A stretch of DNA of 64,000 bases from Ardenticatenaceae bacterium (lineage in GTDB: Bacteria > Chloroflexota > Anaerolineae > Promineifilales > Promineifilaceae). The position numbers and the translations under genes are program-made. Every line of letters starts with the position of its first letter. The stretch's first letter is position 1. The stretch is taken from NCBI GenBank assembly GCA_020634415.1, contig JACKBT010000002.1, positions 124,001 to 188,000 on the forward strand, read 5' to 3'. Positions 24,701-33,400 of the stretch are shown one piece after another. The notes beneath the pieces were generated by a model. That model was not told where the DNA came from. It saw only the letters and a program-made list of their open reading frames with translations, and did no database searches.

Positions 24701-25554
24701 TAATTGGCTCCGATGCGTTGAATCCGCGAGCGCGGATCAAGGTATTCACTGATACTGACAGAGAGCCAGTACAAGGCGATAAAGAGAAAGATGGAGAGGA
24801 CAACGGGCGTCAGCAGCCACCACCAATAGCCCAGCAGCAGTGCCTGGTAGCTAAGCGCCCAAAAGATCATCGTGCCCAGCGTGGGAATGTCCAGATTGGT
24901 CAAACCGATAATCGCCAGCGTGATTTCCAGGCCGATGGCCCAGGACATGACATTGATGAGCGTGGCAAACACCAGCGGTGTCACAAAGGGCATGTACTCT
25001 TTTAACACCAGCTTAAGTGTGCCTGTGCCGGAAAGAATAGCCGTCTGCGTAAAACCCTGCTCCCGCAAACTCAAAATCTCCGAGCGGATCACCCGTGCAT
25101 CCCAAGCCCAGCCAAAGCAGGCCAGCAGCAGCCCCAAGGTGAACAGGTTCATCAAATCGCGCAGCATCACCGCCAGCAAAATGATGATCATAAAGAGCGG
25201 GATCACCAAAAAGCTGTCGCTGATGAACATGAGAACCCGATCCGTGATGCCGCCGTTGTAGCCCGACAGCATAGCCACCGGCACCGTAATTAGGCGCGAG
25301 ACGATGCCCGCGATCACGGCCACCACCAACGAGTTGCGCACGGCAAACGTGGCTGTCCAGAAGATGTCAATCCCCCGGGAATCTGTGCCTAACCAATTCT
25401 CTTTTGAGGGCGGCAAGTCGCGGGGGAAAGTGCCCCAAAGGGTGGGATCGTGGGGGGCGAAGAAGGATAAGAGCGCAAATAGAATGAGGAGGCAAACGAT
25501 GATGAAGCTCACCGTAAACCTGTAATCGCGGAAGAGGTCTCTGAGTATTCTCAT
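24700..25554 (-). CDS. ABC transporter permease, OppC/DppC type
   Basis: The 284-residue protein has six predicted helices and the DppC hallmarks: N-terminal F-A-P-H-D-P, then W-L-G-T-D-S-R-G-I-D-I-F, and a coupling region near R-S-E-I-L-S-L-R-E-Q-G-F. It forms the heterodimeric membrane channel with the upstream permease. The gap to that gene is 105 bp and contains a hairpin. The reading ends in the TAATG overlap with the ATPase gene. Confidence 0.92.
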   Translation of the reverse strand: MRILRDLFRDYRFTVSFIIVCLLILFALLSFFAPHDPTLWGTFPRDLPPSKENWLGTDSRGIDIFWTATFAVRNSLVVAVIAGIVSRLITVPVAMLSGYNGGITDRVLMFISDSFLVIPLFMIIILLAVMLRDLMNLFTLGLLLACFGWAWDARVIRSEILSLREQGFTQTAILSGTGTLKLVLKEYMPFVTPLVFATLINVMSWAIGLEITLAIIGLTNLDIPTLGTMIFWALSYQALLLGYWWWLLTPVVLSIFLFIALYWLSVSISEYLDPRSRIQRIGAN

Positions 25555-25581
25555 GCTTTTGTTACCAACTGAAGCTTCCTA

Positions 25582-25639
25582 TGTAGCCGCGAAATCCCTT
25601 TCGCGCCTCTGGGAACGCGGTAAAGATACCGCGGCTACA
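25582..25639. repeat. TGTAGCCGCG inverted repeat between permease genes
   Basis: TGTAGCCGCG (25582-25591) pairs with CGCGGCTACA (25630-25639). Inside, C-G-C-G stretches allow a branched fold. This is a dispersed-repeat type of hairpin placed in an operon gap, where it could adjust the ratio of the two permeases. Confidence 0.6.
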
Positions 25640-25659
25640 ACCACTTTTCCGACAGCCTG

Positions 25660-26667
25660 CTAGCTAAGGCGAATGCGCGGATCGAACAGGGGATAGATCA
25701 AATCTATGATAAGAATGGCGGTGGAGATGGCCATAATCGAGAAAACGGTAATGCCCATGATCAGGTTGTAATCGCCGGTGACAATGGCGTTGTACAACAG
25801 GCTGCCAATGCCGGGATAGGAGAACACAATCTCCACAATTAAGGCTCCGCCGAAAATCTGCCCCAAAACCAGAGCCAGGGCCGTAACCTGGGGCAACATG
25901 CCATTGCGGATGACGTAGCGGGTGACGATGCGATGTTCTTTTAACCCACCCATCTTGGCATATTGCACGTAATCGGATGAAGTCACATTTTGCACGATCA
26001 GTTTCATGGTTTGAAACCAGGAGGTTGTGCCCAGCAGGATGAGGGAGAAGGCGGGTAGGAAGGCATGGTGCAGCACGTCTTTGATGTATGTCCAATTGAA
26101 GGCGGCTCTTTGCCCGATGGCGGCGCCACCAGCGATCGGGAACCAGCGGACAACGTAGCCAAAGAGGATGAGGAGGATGAAGGCGAAGATGTAGTAGGGA
26201 AACGGCCGTATCACCATCGCCGCCACATCCAGCCCTCGTGACCAGCGGGCACGGTTAAAATACCCAGCCAACCCACCCAACAGAACACCCAACACCCAGG
26301 AGATCGCCGTCGTTGTCAGCAGCAGCCCCAACGTCCAGGGCAGCGCCGTGCCGATCAACTGGCTGACTGGCGTGGGAAATTGGAAGAACGAAACCCCAAA
26401 ATCTCCTTGAAACAGCCGCCGCCAGAACGTGCCATACTGCTCTAATGTCGAGCCTCCCAGCCCATACAGTTCAGTCAGGTCGGCAATCGTCTCGTTAATT
26501 GTAGCCATATCCAGCGTAGAGCCACGAGCCTGCAACTGGGCAATGGTTCTCTGTACGGGGTCGGAGGGAAGGGCGCGGGGGATGAGGAAAACGGCCGTAA
26601 TCCCCACAAAGATCACCAAGAAATATTGAATCAACCGGGGTATCAAATACCTTCTAACAAAGACCAC
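25660..26667 (-). CDS. ABC transporter permease, OppB/DppB type
   Basis: The product is 335 residues with six helices. It begins with the DppB-like Y-L-I-P-R-L-I-Q-Y-F, has P-x-D-P-V after helix 1, and the coupling loop T-S-S-D-Y-V-Q-Y-A-K-M-G-G-L near the expected site. The GTG at 26667 is chosen because G-G-A-G-G stands eight bases before it; a longer frame from 26712 would overlap a hairpin and add an unlikely hydrophilic leader. It follows the binding-protein gene after a stem-loop. Confidence 0.88.
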   Translation of the reverse strand: MVFVRRYLIPRLIQYFLVIFVGITAVFLIPRALPSDPVQRTIAQLQARGSTLDMATINETIADLTELYGLGGSTLEQYGTFWRRLFQGDFGVSFFQFPTPVSQLIGTALPWTLGLLLTTTAISWVLGVLLGGLAGYFNRARWSRGLDVAAMVIRPFPYYIFAFILLILFGYVVRWFPIAGGAAIGQRAAFNWTYIKDVLHHAFLPAFSLILLGTTSWFQTMKLIVQNVTSSDYVQYAKMGGLKEHRIVTRYVIRNGMLPQVTALALVLGQIFGGALIVEIVFSYPGIGSLLYNAIVTGDYNLIMGITVFSIMAISTAILIIDLIYPLFDPRIRLS

Positions 26668-26690
26668 GACACATGCCTCCTCTTGCCAGG

Positions 26691-26725
26691 AGACCCGAAG
26701 GGTTTTAATCAAACCCTTCGGGTCT
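26691..26725 (-). terminator. Perfect 15-bp stem-loop after the binding-protein gene
   Basis: AGACCCGAAGGGTTT (26691-26705) pairs perfectly with 26711-26725 across a 5-base loop. On the minus strand it comes just after the solute-binding protein stop. There is no long U-tract, so it is probably a partial terminator or 3' stabiliser that keeps binding-protein mRNA more abundant than permease mRNA, as seen in many importer operons. Confidence 0.6.
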
Positions 26726-26739
26726 AAATTTGCTAAAAC

Positions 26740-28809
26740 CTAACGGCCTGTTGGCTCCAAGAAAGGCGTCATATACTTAAACGGTCCCCAGTGTGTGTAG
26801 GGCTGCGTATAAGCATTCTCCGCCCCAGGCCAGTTCGTCCAATATGTCTGATCCCAGGCAATAAAGCCAATGTAACCAAACGTAGGAATACCTGGAAGCT
26901 GCGTCACTGCTTCTTTAAGACCCTCAATACCCACTGCAATCACCTGCTCCGTATTCGCCGGGTCTGTCTCACGCAGTTCGGCAATAATCGCATCCATTTC
27001 GGGACTGCTCCAGCGCGATTGGTGGCCTTGATTGTTTTCACCCACAGGCAAGATATAGGCCGAGTTAAAGCGATCCAACGTGCGGTACAGGTCAGGCCCA
27101 GCCCCCCAGGGTTCAAATGCCGGCCAGCTTCCAGCCACATCAAAGTCGCCGACGCGGGTCAAATCAGCCATCGTTTCTGTGGTAAAGTGTACTGCGTCAA
27201 TGCCAAACTGCCGCCACTGCTGAACGGCCGCTATACAGTTTCGTGCCTGGAGGTCTGTCGCCACCTGTGGCCCACTCATACATTCCAAATGCCAGGGCGT
27301 ACCATCTGGCAGCAGCCACATGCCCTCGTCATCTCGGGAGAAGCCATTCTTAATCAACAACTGCTCGGCCACCTCTGGCGCAAACTGATACCAGCCCAAA
27401 CCAAACGCCTTATCCTGTGATGGCTGATCCTCAGGCACAACATACCCACGTCCCTGGGCATACTCCACAATCTTCTGCGGCGCATCCGTGTCATAGGGCT
27501 TGAAGGTCTCGCCATTGCCCAAATCCAGTTCAAAATCAGCCAGCCACTCTTCCATAGGCGCGATGAAGTCGGTCGGGTAAGAGCCAAGTGAAGGGATATG
27601 AACCGGGCTTAACGTACCGGCCCCATCCACCGCCACACCCATGTATTCGCCAATGTCAATGGATAACAAGAGTGCCCAGCGGACATCCACATTGTCATAG
27701 GGCGCACGAGCCACGTTAAAGGTAAGACCCGTTTGCGCCGGATCATTGTTCACCACCCAGGGGTAGCCCAATTGGTAAGCCCGCGAGGAGTCAGATTGGG
27801 CCAAAACAGCCTTCAAACCTTCCGAAGACAGATTGAGAACATCAGCTTCGTGTGTCAACTGCGCCAAAATTTTGGCCCCTTCGTTGGCAAAATATTGGAA
27901 GACGATGTACTTCGGCTTTGGCTCGCCGTAAAGGATGCCGGTGGGGCTATTTTGCCAATCTTCTCGCTTCTCCCAAATCGTCCAGAAACCGCTTTCGTCA
28001 AAGCTGTGCAGCTTATAGGGGCCAGTGCCTACGAAGGGATTGAATTCAAACGCAACCGGGTCTTCGACACCTTCGAAGATGTGTTTGGGCATAATCCAGG
28101 TGCTGCCCCAACGATCCAGGAAGGTGGTGTGGAAGCGGGAGTTTGACTGGGCCAGATTGAAAATGACGGTGTGATCATCGGGGGTTTCCATGCTGGCTAC
28201 GTTGTCCACGAAGAAATTGTGGCCGTTCATGCCTTCGTTGGCCATCAAGGTTTCGATGGTGAAGACCACATCGGCCGAGGTGAAGGGTTCGCCATCATCC
28301 CAGGTCACGCCTTCGCGCAGGGGAATCTCGACACTGGTGAAATCTTCATTGTAAACGGGGTCGCCCGAAGCCAGGCCGTTGATAATTTCGCCAGTGGCGA
28401 AGTCAACCGACCAGAGCGGCTCGTTGGCTAAGTTCTGCATCCCCCGATCGCGGTTTTTCCAACCGACCCATTCGTTGAAGTTGGTGGGGGAACCGGCGCG
28501 GCCGGTGAGCATATCCACGATGAGGGTTTCGTTGCGGGGCAGGCCAAGTACATCGGGGGCATCCAGGGATTCGACGGCTTCGGGAACGGCCGTTACCTCT
28601 ACCACCACCTCCACTTCCTGAATCTCCGTCTCCGTCACCACGCGGGTCACTTCAACTTCTTGACCTTCTTCGACAATTGTTTCGGTAATAACACGGGTTA
28701 CTTCAACTTCAACTGACTCTGTCACAACACGAGTGACTTCTACTGTTTGCGGCGTACATGCGGCTATAACCACTAAAGAGAACAACAACAAAGCAATTAA
28801 CTTTTTCAT
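26740..28809 (-). CDS. Solute-binding lipoprotein of Opp/Dpp-type ABC transporter (SBP family 5)
   Basis: The 689-residue protein starts with a lipoprotein signal peptide; the lipobox V-I-A-A-C puts the lipidated Cys at 18. Residues about 23-75 are a low-complexity tether of V-E-V-T-R-V-V-T-E-T-type repeats, common in Chloroflexota binding proteins. The rest has the family 5 fold with D-G-E-P-F-T-S-A-D-V-V-F-T-I-E and F-N-P-F-V-G-T-G-P-Y-K. The ATG at 28809 follows A-G-G-A-A-G-G-A; a longer open frame lacks these features. It captures the ligand outside the membrane; with a GH3 enzyme and xylose isomerase behind it, a beta-linked oligosaccharide is more likely than a peptide. Confidence 0.9.
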   Translation of the reverse strand: MKKLIALLLFSLVVIAACTPQTVEVTRVVTESVEVEVTRVITETIVEEGQEVEVTRVVTETEIQEVEVVVEVTAVPEAVESLDAPDVLGLPRNETLIVDMLTGRAGSPTNFNEWVGWKNRDRGMQNLANEPLWSVDFATGEIINGLASGDPVYNEDFTSVEIPLREGVTWDDGEPFTSADVVFTIETLMANEGMNGHNFFVDNVASMETPDDHTVIFNLAQSNSRFHTTFLDRWGSTWIMPKHIFEGVEDPVAFEFNPFVGTGPYKLHSFDESGFWTIWEKREDWQNSPTGILYGEPKPKYIVFQYFANEGAKILAQLTHEADVLNLSSEGLKAVLAQSDSSRAYQLGYPWVVNNDPAQTGLTFNVARAPYDNVDVRWALLLSIDIGEYMGVAVDGAGTLSPVHIPSLGSYPTDFIAPMEEWLADFELDLGNGETFKPYDTDAPQKIVEYAQGRGYVVPEDQPSQDKAFGLGWYQFAPEVAEQLLIKNGFSRDDEGMWLLPDGTPWHLECMSGPQVATDLQARNCIAAVQQWRQFGIDAVHFTTETMADLTRVGDFDVAGSWPAFEPWGAGPDLYRTLDRFNSAYILPVGENNQGHQSRWSSPEMDAIIAELRETDPANTEQVIAVGIEGLKEAVTQLPGIPTFGYIGFIAWDQTYWTNWPGAENAYTQPYTHWGPFKYMTPFLEPTGR

Positions 28810-28983
28810 TTTCCTTCCTCTATCTGTATGAATTGTGCGGGTTTTTGACTCTAGACTTGTGCCTGGGGTTATTGCTTCAACTCGATAGCCACCTCCTGCG
28901 CCCATCATAAGCGGCGAAATTGATACCTTGTACAAGAGAGATTGATTGCTTCGTGAGGATGTTATGGGGGCATCCTCGCGCTT

Positions 28984-28999
28984 ATGCAAGCGCTTGCAA
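28984..28999. promoter_or_regulatory. LacI-family operator 1
   Basis: The site contains the perfect palindrome TGCAAGCGCTTGCA (28985-28998), the classical central C-G core of LacI/CcpA-type operators. It lies between the divergent regulator and binding-protein genes, 175 bp before the transporter start. Confidence 0.85.
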
Positions 29000-29028
29000 T
29001 GGACGGCAAAAAAAGAGCAGGTTGCATC

Positions 29029-29044
29029 CTGCAAGCGCTTGCAA
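29029..29044. promoter_or_regulatory. LacI-family operator 2
   Basis: This is a second copy of TGCAAGCGCTTGCA, at 29030-29043. Its centre is 45 bp from operator 1 and 44 bp from operator 3, so the three could be bridged by regulator tetramers or cooperating dimers. Confidence 0.85.
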
Positions 29045-29072
29045 GTTATGGGCTAAAAAAGCACCTCAAGAT

Positions 29073-29088
29073 TTGCAAGCGCTTGCAA
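29073..29088. promoter_or_regulatory. LacI-family operator 3, overlapping a candidate lacI-type promoter
   Basis: The longest copy is a perfect 16-mer, TTGCAAGCGCTTGCAA. Its right half supplies the -35 box TTGCAA of a candidate promoter for the regulator gene, so binding here should give autorepression. Confidence 0.85.
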
Positions 29089-29111
29089 AGTATATGGCAC
29101 TCATTTATAGT
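29083..29111 (+). promoter_or_regulatory. Candidate sigma-70 promoter of the LacI-type regulator
   Basis: TTGCAA (29083-29088), a 17-bp spacer and TATAGT (29106-29111) point toward the regulator gene 115 bp downstream. Box matches are 4/6 and 5/6. In the leader, a near-palindrome at 29126-29148 (AGCCCGA...TTCGGGCT) could fold as a hairpin. Confidence 0.5.
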
Positions 29112-29225
29112 TGTCAAGAAAAGATAGCCCGACAAATTTGTTCGGGCTTTACGTCACGCTGAAAAAATGAAGCCCTTTCGCTATCTCTCTGGTAAGATCG
29201 GGGCAAAAGAAGAAAAGGAAGGCAC

Positions 29226-30275
29226 ATGAGCGAGGAGAATACAAAGCGAAACAATGTGACCATTTTTGATGTAGCCAAAGAGGCCGGGGTCTCCTACTCC
29301 ACCGTGTCACGGGTGGTTAATAATTTCCAATTTGTGAAGTCAGAAACACGGGAACGTGTGCAGGCGGCAATGGATAAGCTGGGGTATGTGGCTAATTTGA
29401 AGGCTCGCAGTCTGGCAGGTGGCCGTTCGCAGATGTTGGGTTTGCTACTTTACGATTTTGAGAGCAGCTATCAGGTGGAAATTGTGCGGGGCATTGATGC
29501 GGAGGTGTCGGCGCTGGACTATGACTTGATGTTGTATACCACCCACCATCGGCGGCGTAAAGAATCTACGTTGGTTGCCAAGCTGACGCAAGGGCTGGTG
29601 GATGGGCTGCTCATTGTGCTGCCCAGCAACCTGGAGGCGTATCTGGCGGATTTAGACGGCCGTAATTTCCCCTATGTGCTCATTGACCATGCTGGCACCG
29701 GCACCACCAGCAATACGGTGAAAGCCAAAAATTGGGAAGGCAGCTTCGAGGCCACCAGCTATTTAGCCAGTTTGGGTCATCGGCGCATCGGTTTTGTGAA
29801 AGGGATCATGGTGGTGGACAGTGCCAAAGAGCGACTGGCTGGTTATGAGGCGGCGTTGGCTCAGCATGGGCTGGCGGTTGATGCGGCTCTTATCCAGCCA
29901 GGGGATTTTGCCTGGCAGACGGGTTATGATGCAGCCCATAATTTGCTGGCGTTGGCGGAACCACCAACGGCCGTTATCGCCGCCAGCGATGCCTGTGCGT
30001 TTGGGGTCATAGAGGGTCTGTTGGCTCAAGGGGTGCGTGTGCCTGAAGACGTGTCCGTTGTTGGTTTTGATGATATTCCTGAGGCGCGGGCCATACGGCC
30101 GTCTCTCACCACCATGCGCCAGGACTTGCGCCAGATGGGGCGCATCGCCACACGCATCTTGGTCAACGGCATTGAAGACCCTGACTTGCCCACCGAGCAG
30201 GTGGAGCTAGACATGGAACTCATCGTGCGCGAAAGCACCTGCCCGCCGGTGGAGAGTGTGTATTGGCGGTCGTAG
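29226..30275 (+). CDS. LacI-family transcriptional regulator of the glycoside locus
   Basis: The 349-residue protein opens with a LacI helix-turn-helix, V-T-I-F-D-V-A-K-E-A-G-V-S-Y-S-T-V-S-R-V-V-N-N (about residues 10-32), followed by a hinge and a periplasmic-binding-like sugar-sensing domain ending V-P-E-D-V-S-V-V-G-F-D-D-I-P-E-A. A good ribosome site (A-A-G-G-A-A-G-G) precedes the ATG. It is divergent from the transporter, glycosidase and xylose isomerase genes, and three identical operators lie in between. It most likely represses both directions until an imported sugar binds. Confidence 0.93.
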   Translation: MSEENTKRNNVTIFDVAKEAGVSYSTVSRVVNNFQFVKSETRERVQAAMDKLGYVANLKARSLAGGRSQMLGLLLYDFESSYQVEIVRGIDAEVSALDYDLMLYTTHHRRRKESTLVAKLTQGLVDGLLIVLPSNLEAYLADLDGRNFPYVLIDHAGTGTTSNTVKAKNWEGSFEATSYLASLGHRRIGFVKGIMVVDSAKERLAGYEAALAQHGLAVDAALIQPGDFAWQTGYDAAHNLLALAEPPTAVIAASDACAFGVIEGLLAQGVRVPEDVSVVGFDDIPEARAIRPSLTTMRQDLRQMGRIATRILVNGIEDPDLPTEQVELDMELIVRESTCPPVESVYWRS

Positions 30276-30482
30276 AACGCTGGGGTTTAGTCAGTTTGTC
30301 CCCCAAACAGCTTGTTTACCCCCGGCCCGTATGACCGGAAAGTTGTGACATTTCTGTCACCTAAATCCCATAAACGGCCGAATCGGCCGTTAGACATTGC
30401 CAGAAAGTTGCCAGAGTTTCACACCTTGTTTTAGGCTAAACTGTATAGACTTGGCTAATTATTTGTTGGGAGGTTGGAATTT

Positions 30483-33400
30483 ATGAACTCAGAAGTAACG
30501 AGTGTGGATGGAAAGCAGGTCATGATCACCATGAGTGAACATCAGCGGCTGCAAGCCATTGCCCAAGAAAAACATATGCGGGATACGGAAAAATTGCAAT
30601 ATCTGGAAAAGCTATCTCTCTTCAGCCGCCAGATGATGAGCAGTTTGGGGCAGTTGTCGTTAGATGAGCAGCTGCGGTTCGTGGCCCAGTATGCGACTGA
30701 GATTTTGCAGGCAGAATCGGCAGGGGTGTTGCTGGTAAAACAGCCGGGTATTTTGAGTTTAGAAGCCAGCTACGGCCATCACCCTGGTAAATTTGAAAAG
30801 GGGCGCGAACTAATCATTCAAAGCGAGCCAAAGTCGGGCTTAACAGGGCACATTGCTTACACCGGCGAAATATTCCGGGCGCATGGCACGGCTTTAACAG
30901 GCCATTTTGCCGTGAAAGGAGAAGCCCCACCAGCCGCATCGGGCCACTGTTATTCGCTGTTGGCAGTTCCTTTGCAGCGGCATGAAAACGGCCGTACTGA
31001 ACTGCTCGGCCTCTTGCGAATAGATAACAAAAAAGATGAAAACGGCCGAAGCGGGCCAGATATGGGCTTTAGCCAAGAAGACGAATGGATTGCGGGCCTT
31101 TTTGCGGATGCTGTTCAACTGGCAATTCAGAATGCCGCCTTGTGGGATGAAACCGATTCACAAAGAGAGCAGTTTCATCGCCTGGTGGCTGGCTCGCCAG
31201 ATGCCGTGATTACCAATGACCGGGAGGGGCGGATTCAGGTCTACAACCGGCAGGCAGAGATTATTACGGGATACACCGAAGCAGAGATGAAGGGGAAATC
31301 GGTTCAGGCTGTTTATGCTGAGTCACACGAGGCTCGCCGCGTCTCTCGGCTGCTGCATCAATTTAATGGCAAGCTGACAGATTACGAGACGGTGATTTTG
31401 GGCAAGGATGGTCATCGGATTCCGATTCGGTTGACAGCCCATTGGATTTTTGACTCACGCGGGCTGCTTATGGGCACAGTTGGCTATTTCGAGGATTTGC
31501 GTGTCTCGCTGGAGCAGGAAGGTCGTTTGGATTTGCTGGCGAAGGCCAGTGTGCTGCTGTCTCAGGCCCAAAATTTAACGGCGGGGCTGCAACAGCTTGC
31601 CGAAATGATGGCAACTTTTTGGCGGGCCTCGTTTTGCCGTATCTTTTTGCTGGATGAAGAGCAGCAGTTTCTGACTATGCGGGCAGTATATCCGCTGCCT
31701 GAGGCGGCGCGGGGGTTTTCCTGGCGGCCGGAAGTGGGGAGTGTAACGGCCGTTGCCGACTGGCCTGGTCTGGCTAAATCTCTTAATAAGTGGGATTCAT
31801 TCCTCTTGCGGAACACCCATCCTAAAGCCCCCATTGTTTTGCAAAAATGGACGGAACTGCTGCAGCTCGATCAAGACATTCAATCCCTGCTAGTAATACC
31901 CCTGCGTACCAGAGATAAAGTAGTAGGTTTGTTAGATTTGGGCATTTTGGGGCAAGAGTCACCTTCTTTTGCCGAACGGGAAGACCTGGCTATTACGCTG
32001 GCCGCACAAACGGCCGTTCTCATTGACCGCATCTCCTTACACGAAAGCACCGAACGGCGCGGCCGGCTGCTGGAGGCACTCGATGAAACCCTGCGCCACA
32101 TCCACGCCGCCAAAGAAACCCCCAAATTGTTACAAGAAACCGTCCGCCTGGCCGCCAACCTCACCGGCTGCACCTGTGGCGGTTTTTACATCAACAGCCC
32201 CCACACAGCCCAACTAACCCTGACAGCCCACTATAACTTGCCCGACTATCTTCTGGGAACCCAACTGAATCACCATGAGGGTTTAATCGGCGAAGTTGCC
32301 CACAGCGGACAGTCCCGTTACACCAATACCTTTGACCAATGGCCTAACTCTGAAGCGATTTTTGCCTCATTGGGTTTTCAAACAGTCATGGCCGTGCCCC
32401 TGCGTAAAGCAGGCATAGTCGAGGCGGTTCTATTTGTGGCCGACTTAACCAACGAACATGCCGTCCTCACCGTAGATTTGGAGATTTTGGAACGGTTTGC
32501 TGTGCAGGCGGCGATTGTGATGCAAACGTCACTGCTTGTAGACCGAGAGCAAAGGCTGTTCACTCGCTGGAAAATCTTGCATCGTATGAGTGACTACATT
32601 CAAGCTAACCGTGATCTGAAAAAGACGCTGCATGTTTTTCTTACCTGCATCACTGCAGGCTACGGGCTGGGTTACAACCGGGCCGCCCTCTTTTTAATAG
32701 ATGATGAGCGGGAGATGTTGATCGGCCGTTTAGGTATTGGGCACGTTGAAGAAAAAAGTGCCCGGCTCGATTGGGATCGTGATCACCAACAGGGTGTCTA
32801 TGACTTTGGGCATTACCTTACCCTCTTAGAAACCAAGAGCCTGTCCCGAACACCTTTAAGTGAGCGCATTCCCTTTGTAGAGCTGTCTTTGAAAACGGCC
32901 GATACCTTCAACCAGGTCTTACAAAATCAAAAACCCATCATCATCACCGAAGATCGCTTACACCAACTTCCTTCCCTCTTTGCCACCCTGTTTGAACCCA
33001 CCACCCCCATCATCATCGCCCCTCTCATCGTACACAATCGGGCCATCGGCTTATTAGTCGTAGACAACAAATTCACCCAGGCCCCCGTCACTAAAGATGA
33101 TTTAGAACTACTGCTCACCTTCTGCAACACCGCCGCTTCCGCCATCGAAAAAACACAACTCCTGGAAGCCACAGAAGCTGCACGCATCCGCCTACACTCC
33201 TTCTACAAAGCCAGCAACGATCTCGTCAACGCCAAAGACCCCGAACAAATCTGGCGCAACATCGTAGAACAGATTTCGACGGTTGCCCACGCCAGTCACG
33301 CCAAAATGCGCCTCATAAACCCCCGCATTGGCCGCGCTCAAGACCTGATTACCACGGGCATAGATGAACCGCTCTTTCAGGGACAGATACGGCCCGATGG

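Noticed and set aside
28984..29088. Three TGCAAGCGCTTGCA copies as a CRISPR array
   Set aside because: The units are 14-bp palindromes with only three copies and no cas genes; position between a LacI-type regulator and its likely target operon fits operators.
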